Made by a program: the position numbers and the translations under genes. DNA of 64,000 nt. Origin: Merdiplasma sp964643295. GTDB taxonomy: Bacteria > Bacillota > Clostridia > Lachnospirales > Lachnospiraceae. The notes under the pieces are model-generated. The model saw only the letters and a program-made list of their open reading frames with translations. It searched no databases and was not told the origin of the DNA. Positions 43,480 to 55,000 of this stretch are shown one piece after another. Position 1 is the first letter of the stretch, and each line of letters opens with the position of its first letter. The stretch spans positions 22,098-86,097 of the forward strand of contig CAZXSN010000007.1 of NCBI GenBank assembly GCA_964643295.1, in the 5' to 3' direction.

Positions 43480-43738
43480 ACGTTCCTCTCTTTCTGCCGG
43501 ATCTTCTCCGCCTAACCTTTCAGGGAAAGGGAATGCTGCGTGGTATACAGGCGGGAAAGACAAAACTTTTTCCCCACGTTGAAAACAAACAAAGTTACCT
43601 CTGCGGCAGGAAACGGCGCCCGCACACCGTCCCCTGCCCATTCTCCTGTCCACTTTTCTCCCTGCCCTTATAAGGTCATTCAGTTGAAATTTGACCACTG
43701 GTATCAGAAACGCGTCTCTTTTTGGTAGTGTACCATTG

Positions 43739-43770
43739 AAAAAACCCCCTCGCAAGCCGGGAGGGGGGTT
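43739..43770 (-). terminator. Terminator of the hybrid kinase gene
   Basis: AACCCCCTC (43743-43751) and GAGGGGGGTT (43761-43770) form a GC-rich stem, followed on the minus strand by six T. The T-rich plus side may stop transcription from the other direction too. Confidence 0.8.
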
Positions 43771-43934
43771 CCATTTTTGAAAGAAATTTCGCAGCAGGTA
43801 TTTACAGAATTTTAGAAATCCATTTCTGGAGAGAAGGAGCCTTTTACGTCACACTTTCCAGGCGGAGAAAGTTCGTTGTCCTTTTGTCTGATTACCTTAA
43901 GCCTGGATATCCCCGGCATAGACTTCTGCGCAGC

Positions 43935-46487
43935 TTACCGCAGATACTTTTTCAGCAGCTTCTCGATCTCGGTCACATCAATCGGTTTTGCCACGTGGGC
44001 ATTCATTCCGCAATCCAGACATCGCCGGATATCATCCGCGAAGGCATCGGCCGTCATGGCAATGATGGGAAGATCCGAATCAGGGCGCTCCATCGCCCGT
44101 ATGGCCTGTGCCGCCTCATATCCGTTCATAACAGGCATGCGAATGTCCATTAAGACCGCCTGATAGTAGCCGGGCTCAGACTGCGCGAACTTGTCCACAC
44201 AGACCTGTCCGTTCTCAGCTCGTTCCAGCACCAGGGAAAGATCCGATAAAAGCGCCTCGGCAATCTCCCAGTTCAGGTCGTTGTCTTCCGCTAGGAGGAT
44301 CCGTTTTCCGGAGAAGTCGGTGCGCTCTGTTTCCTCTGCGATCTCGGCCTCCTCCACCGGCGTCGCGTACTTTCGAAGCCCGTAGTACAGGGTAGACTTA
44401 AAGAGCGGTTTGGAGATAAAGCCGCTGATCCCGGCGGCTCTCGCCTCCTTCTCGATCTCGCTCCAGTCATAAGCTGAGATTAACAGAATCGGCAGGTCAT
44501 CTCCGCACCGTCTGCGAATCTCCCGCGCAGTGGCAATGCCGTCCATCCCCGGCAGTTTCCAGTCCAGAAGAATGATATGATAACCGTCGCTTTGCTGATG
44601 TTCCTCCTCGATGGCTTTCAGGGCGCTCTCCCCGTCTAACTTCCACTCGGCGCGAACTCCAATGGACTTTAAGGAATCCACCGCGCTCTCACAGAGTATC
44701 TCATCGTCGTCCACCACAAGCATCTTCCAGTCAGGAAGAACCATCTGCGTCTCCTGCTCCTCCGCCTTTTCAAGATCCAGTGTGACATGAAACTCCGTGC
44801 CCTTCCCCGGTTCGCTCTCGACCTCTACGGTTCCCTTCATGGCATCGATGATATACTTGGTAATCGCCATCCCCAGGCCGGTACCCTCCGTCTTCTGCAC
44901 GCGGGCACTGTCCTCCCGGGTGAAGGAATCAAACACCCGCTCTTTAAATTCAGGTGCCATGCCGATGCCCGTATCCCTGACGCGGATATGAATGCGCACG
45001 TAATCGTCGCCCTTCGGGGAAACTTCCTCATAAAGCGATACGCGGATGGATCCCTCCTCCGGCGTAAACTTGATCGCGTTGGAGAGAAAATTTAACATGA
45101 CCTGGTTTAAACGTACGCTGTCGCAGAGCACATTCTCCGAGGTTATGTCATGAATGGAAACATCAAAGCGCTGCTGCTTGGCCTTAATCTGCGGCTGGAC
45201 AATGCTCACAATGCCGTCCATCAGCTCCCGAAGCGAGACCCGGTCCATGTTTAATTCCATCTTTCCGCTCTCGATTTTCGACATGTCGAGCACGTCATTG
45301 ATCAGCCCCAGCAGATGTCGGCTGGAGACTGTTATCTTTTTTAAGCAGCTTTTCACCTGCTCCTCGTTGTCAATATTTGCCGTGGCGATCGCCGTCATGC
45401 CGACGATCGCGTTCATCGGCGTACGGATATCGTGGCTCATGTTGGAGAGGAATTCACTCTTTGCCCGATTGGCATGGATCGCTTCCTTACGGGCCTCGTC
45501 CAGCCGTTTCATCTGCCCGTTGGTAATGCGGAAATATTCCCGGAAGATCAGGTAAATGACCAGGATTAAGATCGCGCAGCCGGCTGCCGCCATCAAAAGC
45601 CACTGGCGGCTCAGATCGTCCATCGCGGAGTTTAACGTGCCAAAAGGCATTACCGTGATCAGATACCATTCGCAGCCCGGCAGAGCCAGACAGTGGATGT
45701 GGCGCCGTTCGCCGTTTACATCAAGGACCGAAGAATAGTCTTCCCGGGCATCCATGTGCGCCTGCATATCCTGGATATAAATTTCTCCGTCTTCCTCTTC
45801 GTCCTCCAGATAGATCAGGCGCAGATAATCAAAGTAATTTCGGCTCTCAATCCGTCCGCTTTGAAGAACGAAATCCCCGTTCCGGTGAATGATGTGAGAA
45901 TACACGGTATTTTCCACTTCCAGGGAAAGACGGTTGCTGATCTCATCCATCGGCAGCCCCGCCACCAGGGCGGCACAATGCGAGCCGTCTTCCATCGGAT
46001 AATCAACAGGAACCCCAAACAGAACCAGATGCAGCCCCCACGGATCGATACCCTCCACCACCTGAGTCTGCTCTTCTAAGAAGGTTTCTCCGCTTGGGTC
46101 CGGCTCTATCACTTTTATCTGCTTCCCGAAAATCATATCCAGTGTGCCGTCCTCTAAGTAAAAGGCAAGGTAGCTGAAATCCTGCGCAGCTGCCTCGTAC
46201 TGCAGTTTCTCCCGCAGTTCCTCTTCAGAGGTCACGTCCTTGGCCGTGAAAAACTTGCTGAGATTCTTTAACTGGGACAGACGCAGGGTCGTCCGGTTCT
46301 CAAACTGCTTCGCGGTCTGTTCTCCCATGCCGTGCATGTAGCTGGTACCAATCTGACTGACCGTATCCACCGTCCTGCGGTTCATGTACAGGGCCAGAAA
46401 TGAAAAAATAAAGATACAGAGAATTGTCACAAGCAAAAAACTGAACACCAGAAACTGTGTTGTCCGTTTTCCCGATTTCTCCTCCAA
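43935..46487 (-). CDS. Hybrid sensor histidine kinase (two receiver domains)
   Basis: About 850 residues in the membrane. Order: first helix (TTQFLVFSFLLVTILCIFIF), a large extracytoplasmic sensor of about 270 residues (Cache-like by length and position), second helix (WLLMAAAGCAILILVIYLIF), HisKA with the phospho-His in FLSNMSHDIRTPMNAIVG, HATPase with NAIKFTPEEGSIRV, RDTGIGMAPEF and GTGLGMAITKYI, then two REC domains. Their Asp residues are in IILLDWKLPGMDG and AVLMDIRMPVMNGYE. No HPt domain is fused; a separate HPt gene lies at 55271-55633. The start is TTG 46487 with GGAGG seven bases upstream. No response regulator with a DNA-binding domain is in the window, so the output is unknown. Confidence 0.93.
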   Translation of the reverse strand: MEEKSGKRTTQFLVFSFLLVTILCIFIFSFLALYMNRRTVDTVSQIGTSYMHGMGEQTAKQFENRTTLRLSQLKNLSKFFTAKDVTSEEELREKLQYEAAAQDFSYLAFYLEDGTLDMIFGKQIKVIEPDPSGETFLEEQTQVVEGIDPWGLHLVLFGVPVDYPMEDGSHCAALVAGLPMDEISNRLSLEVENTVYSHIIHRNGDFVLQSGRIESRNYFDYLRLIYLEDEEEDGEIYIQDMQAHMDAREDYSSVLDVNGERRHIHCLALPGCEWYLITVMPFGTLNSAMDDLSRQWLLMAAAGCAILILVIYLIFREYFRITNGQMKRLDEARKEAIHANRAKSEFLSNMSHDIRTPMNAIVGMTAIATANIDNEEQVKSCLKKITVSSRHLLGLINDVLDMSKIESGKMELNMDRVSLRELMDGIVSIVQPQIKAKQQRFDVSIHDITSENVLCDSVRLNQVMLNFLSNAIKFTPEEGSIRVSLYEEVSPKGDDYVRIHIRVRDTGIGMAPEFKERVFDSFTREDSARVQKTEGTGLGMAITKYIIDAMKGTVEVESEPGKGTEFHVTLDLEKAEEQETQMVLPDWKMLVVDDDEILCESAVDSLKSIGVRAEWKLDGESALKAIEEEHQQSDGYHIILLDWKLPGMDGIATAREIRRRCGDDLPILLISAYDWSEIEKEARAAGISGFISKPLFKSTLYYGLRKYATPVEEAEIAEETERTDFSGKRILLAEDNDLNWEIAEALLSDLSLVLERAENGQVCVDKFAQSEPGYYQAVLMDIRMPVMNGYEAAQAIRAMERPDSDLPIIAMTADAFADDIRRCLDCGMNAHVAKPIDVTEIEKLLKKYLR

Positions 46488-46622
46488 AACGCTACCTCCG
46501 ATCCCTGTCCTGCGGTCTGCTATGTCTCCCGGCTTACCATCCCTGCGGGAAACAATTTCCTGCACCTGCCTTCCATCCAAAAGTCAGACGCTTATTTTTC
46601 CGCACTTCATAAGCCACCCCTC

Positions 46623-46651
46623 ATTATAATATACTTTACCAAACCCCGCAA
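46623..46651 (-). promoter_or_regulatory. Promoter of the hybrid kinase gene
   Basis: TTGCGG (46651-46646), a 17-base spacer, TATAAT (46628-46623). Confidence 0.7.
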
Positions 46652-46737
46652 GCCTTGAAAAATCCGCAAAATCTGCGCATTTGATATACACATCGGCAAG
46701 TATCGATAAGGGAAGCCCAAAAGCGCCGGCTGAAATC

Positions 46738-46774
46738 ACAAAAGGGATCCCAAAGCGTGTGCCTGGGATCCCTT
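46738..46774 (-). terminator. Likely terminator after the fibronectin-type protein gene
   Basis: AAGGGATCCC (46742-46751) and GGGATCCCTT (46765-46774) pair perfectly; only a TTTT run follows on the minus strand. Confidence 0.55.
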
Positions 46775-46913
46775 CTTAATCTTCTCGGATGATTTATCCT
46801 GTCTTTGCGGCGGCTGCCGTTTACACTCCGCCGCCGCATGTATCCTTCCCGCTGCTCATTGCCTGTGGGAGGCTTAGACTTTCTCCCTTAAGCAGGGGAA
46901 TTGTTTCCTTCTC

Positions 46914-48983
46914 TTACTTTACCTTCACGGACGCTGCTGCGCTGACTTTACTGAGAACGTTCTTGCCGTCCGCTCCCTTCTTGCTGGCCCTTACCTTGTA
47001 ATAGTAGGTGCTTCCGCTCTTCAGCTTCTTATCCGTATAGGTCAGCGTATCCTTCTCCTTGATTGCTGCCACACGTTTATATGTGCCGTTCTTGGAGGTG
47101 CTCCGGTAGACTACGTAGCCGTCCGCCTTAGACACCTTGCCCCAGGAAATTTTCACCTCACCGGCAGTCGTGGAAGCAGCCGTAAGGTTCGAGACCGCTT
47201 TTGTTGGCATCTGCACGGTAAATTCTTTCGAGAACTTTCCGTAAACCTTCGTGCCGTCATCCTCAAGAGCATAGGCGCGGATCTTGAACTTATAGGACGA
47301 TCCATAGGCGAAGAGATTCTTCTTGCTCACGCAGGAGGTCTTATTCCCGCCCTTTACCGTTGTCAGACGCACGTACTTCTTTTTCGCCGTATCGTACTGA
47401 TAAACCTGATACGCGTCCGCTCCGGCCACTTTCTTCCAGCCAAATGTGATGCTCTTTCCGGAGGTATTGCCAGTGCCCTTTACGGAAGCAGGCTGTGCGT
47501 TCTTATCAAACTTAGAAACAGTCACCTTCACAGCAGAAGTATAGCCGCTGTAAACCTTCGTCTTCTTATCAGCTGCCAGCTTGTAAGCCCTCATCCGGAA
47601 TGTATAGGTCTCGCCGAACTTCCCGGTCACGGAATAGGACTTCTCGGAAGCCTTCTTGAGTGAGGCAATCTTCTGGTATTTCCCGGTCTTGGCATCCTTC
47701 TGATAAATGAGATAGCCTACCGCGTCTGGAACTTTCTTCCAGCTCAAGCTGATCTGCTGTGTGCCTAACGTCGTTTTCACTGTCAGCTTCGGAACGGCCA
47801 GATCACTGACCGGAGTCTTGATGGTGACATCCTTGCTGTACAGGCTGTGGAGAGTAGCTTCACCCGGCACCCTCTTAAATGCGCGGATCCTAAACTGCAG
47901 CTTCTTGTTGTAGTCGAAAGACGCCGTGTAGGTTGTGATCTCTCCCTTGTTGATTGTCTTAATCTTCTTATACTTGCCTGAAGTTTCGTCAAACAGATAA
48001 ATCTGATAACCGTCTGCCTCCGGAACTTCCTCCCAGGTAAGTTTCACCTGATCCGAAGTTGCAGAAGTAAGTTCAGCTTTCAAAGACGGTTTGCTGTCGG
48101 TATCAAACGTTGGCTCCGTTTCCGGAGGAGTAGATGGCTCGGTCTCTCCTGGTGTGGACGGCTCAGTTTCTCCCGGTTTGGATGGCTCGGTCTCTCCAGG
48201 TGTCGACGGCTCGGTCTCTCCCGGTTTGGACGGCTCAGTCTCTCCTGGTGTGGATGGCTCAGTCTCTCCAGGTGTCGACGGCTCGGTCTCTCCTGGTGTG
48301 GACGGCTCAGTTTCTCCCGGCGTGGACGGCTCGGTCTCTTCCGGCTCAGAAGGATTGGTATCTGGCTCCGCTCCTGCTTCCTTTTCCAGAATCACAGTCC
48401 CACCTTCGCTTATCGGATGCTTAAGGGTCTCAATACCGCCCTTCTCAACATATTCCAGGAATGCAGCACTCTGGTTGTCCTGCACCCCTCCATCTTCGTT
48501 TTCATCTTTCACGTACTCATCATATGTGCCAACTTCCACTACATATCCAGAAAGCTTCCCGTTATCCAATGTTGTAGAAGATACGTGTACACTGCCGATT
48601 TTAACGGTAGCATTGCCATCAGCGTCTGGCACAAGATATGGAATAAACGGCTCCGGACGGGAGATCACCACATCAATCATGTATTTGCCGGTAGAATCCA
48701 GTTCTCTAACCTGCGCACTGGCTGCGGTCTTATCCGTCTGTTTTTCCGCAAATGAGAACGTAGGCGTCTTAATTGTTCCGCTATCCACAGAGACAAACAA
48801 CTTGAAGCGAAGCGATGTGATTTCCGCCGCGCTGCCCGCCGGGATCGCTAAAGACACATCCACCACACCTGTACCATCCCCCGTTTCCCTAAGATCAATC
48901 CTGCACGTATCTTTCGCCATTGCGGCAAACGGCAGGAATACCGTAAGAAGGAAGGATAAAAACAGTAACTTTACCTTTTTCAA
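46914..48983 (-). CDS. Secreted protein with cohesin-like domain, Pro/Thr/Glu repeats and four fibronectin-III-like domains
   Basis: About 689 residues. The signal peptide LLFLSFLLTVFLPFAAMA is followed by a beta-rich domain of about 150 residues (TGVVDVSLAIPAGSAAEITS, then LRFKLFVSVDSG and ATVKIGSVHVSST). Its strand spacing recalls cohesins; this is inference. An acidic linker contains nine ETEPS(T/K)PG units. Four fibronectin-III-like modules of about 95 residues follow, each with a W-(G/K/E)-(K/E)-V core and a YxVYxxxxxxGxY strand (ADGYQIYLFDETSGKYKKI, VGYLIYQKDAKTGKYQKI, ADAYQVYQYDTAKKKYVRL, ADGYVVYRSTSKNGTYKRV). The start is TTG 48983, with AGGAGG six bases before it. No cell-wall anchor is visible. 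It follows the M60 peptidase gene after 91 bases. Confidence 0.8.
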   Translation of the reverse strand: MKKVKLLFLSFLLTVFLPFAAMAKDTCRIDLRETGDGTGVVDVSLAIPAGSAAEITSLRFKLFVSVDSGTIKTPTFSFAEKQTDKTAASAQVRELDSTGKYMIDVVISRPEPFIPYLVPDADGNATVKIGSVHVSSTTLDNGKLSGYVVEVGTYDEYVKDENEDGGVQDNQSAAFLEYVEKGGIETLKHPISEGGTVILEKEAGAEPDTNPSEPEETEPSTPGETEPSTPGETEPSTPGETEPSTPGETEPSKPGETEPSTPGETEPSKPGETEPSTPGETEPSTPPETEPTFDTDSKPSLKAELTSATSDQVKLTWEEVPEADGYQIYLFDETSGKYKKIKTINKGEITTYTASFDYNKKLQFRIRAFKRVPGEATLHSLYSKDVTIKTPVSDLAVPKLTVKTTLGTQQISLSWKKVPDAVGYLIYQKDAKTGKYQKIASLKKASEKSYSVTGKFGETYTFRMRAYKLAADKKTKVYSGYTSAVKVTVSKFDKNAQPASVKGTGNTSGKSITFGWKKVAGADAYQVYQYDTAKKKYVRLTTVKGGNKTSCVSKKNLFAYGSSYKFKIRAYALEDDGTKVYGKFSKEFTVQMPTKAVSNLTAASTTAGEVKISWGKVSKADGYVVYRSTSKNGTYKRVAAIKEKDTLTYTDKKLKSGSTYYYKVRASKKGADGKNVLSKVSAAASVKVK
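48125..48341. repeat. 24-bp tandem repeat encoding ETEPS(T/K)PG units
   Basis: Nine near-perfect 24-bp units lie in frame in the linker of the preceding protein. Unit differences are mostly T/K changes and synonymous bases. Copy number could vary by slippage without breaking the frame. Confidence 0.85.
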
Positions 48984-49000
48984 AATTTTCCTCCTTATCC

Positions 49001-49032
49001 TGGCGGGCAGACCTTTTAATCTCTGCCCGCCA
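49001..49032 (-). other. 10-bp hairpin between the M60 gene and the next gene
   Basis: TGGCGGGCAG (49032-49023 on the minus strand) and CTGCCCGCCA (49010-49001) pair perfectly. There is no T run, and the stem ends six bases before the ribosome site of the downstream gene. It is more likely a processing, stabilising or partial-attenuation element than a terminator. Confidence 0.65.
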
Positions 49033-49074
49033 AAGCAACTGTGTCTGTCTTTTGGCTGGTTGGCTGACCTTCTC

Positions 49075-52000
49075 TTACTTGGTAAATAGTCCAGCCTTTC
49101 CGGTAAGAGTAATCTCAGGCACTTCCTCCATTGAAGAATAAGGCATATCAATGAATTCCGTGTCGCTTACAATTCGCTCATTCTTCAGCGTAAATGCATC
49201 ATCCACACGATAAAGCTCCGCGCGAATCTTTGCGTTTTTAAGTACTGTAAAGTCAATCGTATCTGGATTCTCCAGGAAATATACCCAGTACCCTTCTGAA
49301 GTAGTTCCAAGGTAACCATTCGTTGGGACATCCGCCAGAATAACCTGCGCAGCCTCTACGTTGCCATCAGTACGAACGCCTACGACATTTTCCTTATTAT
49401 CGTAAAGCATAACCACATTGAATGCGGGATTGCCCTTGTACGTACCGGTAAAGATCAGAGACCCGGCAGGAATCCTGTCATTTGTCACATCATCTCCATA
49501 CACATAGTCTTCTTTCAGTTTCCCAATGCCGCCGTTTAATAAGAATTCCACATTGTCGCCGGTCGGACCACACAGATCGATCTCAGTAATAGTCACAGAT
49601 GCCTGCCCCTTAATGGTCAGCCTCACAAATCGTGCATCATACGTACCAATCCATTTATCCCTGTCTTCCACATCAGCAGAATCGAACCACACTTCATAAT
49701 AATTCTTTTCTGGAGAACCAGCGCACTCGGTGTATCCAGTCTTCACAGGATCCCAAGTATCTCCCGAAGTACTGATCGCTACATCCAGATTTGCGATTGT
49801 ACCTCCTGTGATCCGCAGGCTGGTCACCTCTTCAACCTTACCCATGTCGATGATGATCGATCCAGCACCTCCTACTATATTTCCACTATAGGTAGTCGAA
49901 AGTTCGCCGTCAATCACGCGTTCGATGGTAGAATTTCTCCCGCGAAGTCCATCCATACCTGCATCCGGATCTAAGTCGTTGTGATCCTTTTCAGTATCTT
50001 CTACGGAGGTTAGATTTTCGGTTTTCACTGACCAGTTACTCTTTCCAAGAACGCCGCCTGTTTCCACTTTTTCAGATCCAATGAAGCTCTCTTCAGAATA
50101 ATTCAGGAACTTATCAACTGCTTTCACATAATAATTCAAAACACGATTATCAATCGAAGCGATTGTGTCTGTATATGTAGCAGAACCGTTATCTCCTGCT
50201 ACGGCAAAGCCGATAACCTGGCGTCCAGACTCTTTGCCGTCTGAGCGCATGGTACGCAGGATTTCATAGCCTAAAATAGCATTTCCTGTCTCCTGTGCAG
50301 GGATCTTAATAGTTACCGTATTATCTGCATCAGACAGACTTGCATCGTTCACAGTCTTGCCGATCACAGTTTGGGAAGAATCCTCCGTGTGGCTGATACG
50401 ATAGTCTCTCGCAGCATCACTGACATACCAGAGTGCCTTACTATTTTTTGCTTTTAGGCTATCCGCAAAAGCAACCGTTTCCGCATCCGGAACCATCCCC
50501 CAGCGTCTGAAGAAGTCCAGTATATCCTGTTCTGCAGCCGCACAGCTTAACCGCATCAGGTTCTGATCCGTACTAGCATCAAGATTCAGATCGGCTACAG
50601 ATTTGCCTTTTTTCTTCATCTTCTCTTTAAAGTCTTCTGGTGTTCTTGCGTAGGTATCCACTCGCGCAAAGAACAAACCGTGGAACAAATCATCATAATT
50701 ACTTGCTGTCCAGCTATCTGCATGATTGTCAAACGCTAAGTGCAGCTGCCAGTACAGTCCCAGCTGAGTTGCCAGATCCGAAGAACGACCGATCGTACCA
50801 GATGTTACCTTCTTGTAAATTTTCTCGAAGTTAACACGTGTTTCCGCATTCGCGTCCGCCGCTTTCATCATCAGCTGCGCAAAGTAGTTATTCGTGATCT
50901 CCGGGACCGCATACTTAGACTGATTGATATCATGGCCGATCTCATGAGCGACTCCCCAGCCGAAGCTGTCCAGCCTGCCCGCTCCAGCAGCCAACTTGGT
51001 TTCATTCCATTCGACGCCGATGTGGTTGCCAGACGCATACATGAATGCTCCGGAAAACATCTGCATATAACGAATATTCAAATGCTGCGAAGGCAATGCG
51101 TTCCGGCTTCCTGCTCCTGCGAAATTGCTTAAGCCCTTGTGCTGATAGAACAGCTTCATCAATTCTTCCATCAGATCCAGGGAAGTTTCCAATTTTCCCG
51201 CCGGATCCGAAGTCCCAGAGTTGATTTCTGCCCAAACTTGAGTCGCAGGGATGGAATACATCATATGTTCCATCATAATATCCGTGGAATTTAAACTACA
51301 ATTTTTCTCATCGTAAGCTCTTTCGGCATTTTTTGCATTAGCATGTTCTGCATGGTTAGCCTCGATCGTAGTGACATACGTTCCAAGTTCATTCACGTAC
51401 TCTTGAATAGCGGTCGTTTTCTGTTGTCCAGACAATCCATAAAGATTCAGTACCGGAATGTCCTTTCCTCCCTGAACCCGGATCCCATATTGATCCTTAG
51501 GATTGTTGCTTCCATAGTAAACATAAAGCTGACCGGAATGTTCCATATCCTCAGTACTAATTTGCGGAACAGTAATCTCATTTCGACCAACTTTCAAGGA
51601 TACACTGGTCTTCATGAACGCATTCGATTCGGCGTGGTACTGCGTAAAGACAAGAGCCAAGCTCGCATTCTGCCCCGCCGGTTTCGCATTATGCCCTACA
51701 TAAACAATCAGAGGCTCACCCTCGTCCACTACTTTCCCCAACGGCTGCCAGGGGTTCAACCCTCCAAAGCCCAGATGTTGGTCTTTTACAGGGGTAATGT
51801 TAGGATTCACCACGATAGTCTTGGCCGTTAGACCATCTTCCAATAGTTTTCTTGCATTCTTAAGCTCTAATTTCAGCAAATCGTAAAGCGGATGCTTTTC
51901 ACCAGTCTCTTCGTCTCCTGCTTCCAGCCGCTGTTCCAGACCATCAATCATTGCCGAATCTACACCATCCGCCAGAACAGTATGCATATCGTCCTTATAC

Positions 52001-55000
52001 AGTGCATAGATATCGCCATCCAGAGTGTCGTACTTATGGAACCGAATCTCCGCCACTTTCATTTCTTCGCTTCCGTACCTGCCAAGATACAGGTGAATCA
52101 TCTTCGCCTTTACAGGTTTGTCAAATCTCACAATGAAATAAGGATTCCCATTCTTATCATTTCTAGGAATCATCATTGCACCCACACGATGTTCCTCTGT
52201 TTCTGTCAGCTTACCTGACGTGCTCAAATCCGCTTCGCTCCAGTACCCAATCAGTGCGCTGTTAAAGCTGCTCTGCAGGTCCGTAGCCGTAAACGTCAGG
52301 TAATTCATTTCATAATCCTGATTCAGTGTAACCGTAATCCCCTTCGAAAAGTTGTTGATCGGATAAGCCACACCATCGTCCCAGTCGTTTTTCATCCAGT
52401 AAGATTCGTAATTATTGTCTACAACGCCAAGACCCCACTGTATATCATCATATTCATACCCATTGATTGTGGGTCTCCCGACGGCTCTCTCATCCAGTGA
52501 ACTTTGGTACATCTTCTGCTCGTTGTGATTGCCGATTACTGCTCCCTCGATTGTGTCAGGAAGTTTTCCAACCGTACTTTCATCATACGGGTCAGAGCCA
52601 TTTATCGCCTTATACATCGGCAAAATCGGAAGTTGTGCAGACTTTGTTGTTGCAAGGTGGCTCCTCGCCTGGTCGAAATTGCCCCAGCTTCCTTTTCTAT
52701 TGGAATCATCCCCTTTGTAATCATTCCAACTGACAACACGGACACTATACTCAGTATTGTCGAGCAGACCTGTGATATTGTAGCTGGTTCCCAACAACTT
52801 CCCGGTCCCATCTTCTGTCGCTGTAAAGTTCGCCACGACAGCCTTATAACTTCCTGCTGAATCGCTTGACTCTTTATAATACACCATGTAACCGATCGCA
52901 TCTTTCATATCCTTCCAGGACACATGAATGGACCGATACCCACCGGTTACAACCACGTTGTCAACAGGATCCGGAGCTGCCTTCGGCGCTGGAATTGCTG
53001 TAATGGGGTCAGATGGAGGACTCATCCATTTACCGTTCACAGCTTTCACAGTAAGCGTATAAACATTATAATTTTTCAATGGCTCGTCATTGATCGCTGC
53101 TACACGGTAAGACGTACCTGCAACATGAATCTCCTGAGTCTGTTCTTTGCCGGTAGCTGTTACACCAGACACAGTAAGCACATAGCCGGTTACATTGGTC
53201 TGCGGTTTCCATGAAACCTCGAATTCTTCGTTGTCAATGATAACGTCTTTATTAAACTCCGGCTTGTTCAATTCCGGCTCAGGAACACGGCTGTCCATGT
53301 CATTAACAAATTCTACTTTGGCGATGTCAACCAGATCCGATTCTTTCTTTGTTCCCTCAATCTTAATGGTTACACGTTTTACCGCCACCTGCGCACCGAA
53401 ATCGATCTCAATCGAACCATCATCGTTGATCTTACATGTCGGCTTCAAGTCCTCAAATGCCGCTAGAAGAATCTCTTCCAAGCCACTTATTGGTACCAGC
53501 AATTCTTCTTCCTCAGAATCAGGAGCCGGTTCAACCACATTCTCCCCAACGGACATATCATTCATGGGAATCTCTTCTACAGGAGCTTCTTCGACCAAAA
53601 CATCATCTGCAGGATATCCATTCTCTAAAAATTCTTCCGCCGAAGTTTCTGTTTCAGTCTGTTCGATTATTTCAGATTTTGATTCTGATTCTTCCGGCAC
53701 TGGACCCGCTTCCAATAGCTCATCTGACAAAAGTTCCGTTTCCTTCTCAATACCCAGAATTTCTTCCAGCTCATCCATCTTCACTTCCTGGTTACCGATA
53801 GGAATAGGCAAAGTTTCTGTCTCGCCGGTTTCATTTTCCACTTCAACATAAACAAAACCTGAAGTAATAGGATTTGCCTCCTCATTATCCTTAGCGGCAG
53901 GGGTTTGAATAGTCAAACCTTCCAGCTTCGGAATATCCTCATAGGCAACATTCGCATCGTCAGATACCAGTCCGAAAGAAATTTCAACCGGATTTTCCGG
54001 AGAAATATTTCCCTCTCCTTTCGGCTTTAATTGAACATTTCCTCCTTCGTCCTTAAACAAATCGTTTATGTCGCCGTCAACAACGTCAACCTGTGATGTA
54101 TCCACTTCCCTTGGAATTGTAGTACGCTCTATGGTGGAAATCTGCTCCGCCGTATTCAACCCATTAATTACATACTGCAAATCCGCCAGGTCCACTGCAT
54201 TATTGGCGTTTAAGTCCAAATCAGCCTCGTAAGATCCGGAATGAATCGCCGCAAGAACTGCATCTCTGTCTTCAGTTGTGATGTTTTCATCTCCATTCAC
54301 ATCCCCCAGCTGCATCCAACCGATTCTAATGTCTTCCTGTTCTCTGCCTGTGAGCATCTGAGCGGTATACACCTGAACCTTATAACTATGATATTCTTTC
54401 ACATCTTCAATTGTCTGCGTATAAGTTTTGAACTTGTCTGCCCTGACAAACACTTTATATGTACCAGGGGCAACAGAAAATTCAACCAATTCATAGGTAT
54501 TATCGGCTTTCAACTCAACACTAACAGGATCAACCGAAACATCGCCACCGCTTATAGCCACTGTCACTTCTCTGGTTCGTCCATTGTCGATATCAAATGG
54601 AAGAGCAGCCCCTACCTGAACCTGAATTTTGGCATTGTGTACGCCCTCCCCCAGGCTCGCCTGCTCGACAGTTTCTTCAACACCTTCGATATCCTCGATC
54701 AGAAGTTCACTTTCCGTCTCGATCTCCTCTTCAGATTCACTCTCCTCAGGAAGTGTATCCTGAGATACATCCAGGATGGAATCCTCAGACTCCGTATCCT
54801 CCGGTACGTCCAGAGGCTGTGTTTCCTCGGGTGTCTCCGCTTCCGGCAGGGTTTCCTCCGGAGCCTCCTCCACGATAAGATCGCCAACTAACCCTTCCTC
54901 TACCGGCCCGACAGAAAGAGTTTCTCCGGGCGTTTCCACTTGCAGAGCCTCTCCCCCGTTCTCCTCGGGGAACAGCTCCGCATTGTCAGGAACCGTCGGC

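Noticed and set aside
48125..48341. Regular short repeats that could suggest a CRISPR array
   Set aside because: The units are contiguous 24-bp repeats without spacers and lie in frame inside a secreted protein gene.
48091..49089. 332-codon plus-strand frame with SVSPGVDG repeats
   Set aside because: It is the antisense of the ETEPSTPG repeats and the rest of the real gene; no ribosome site.
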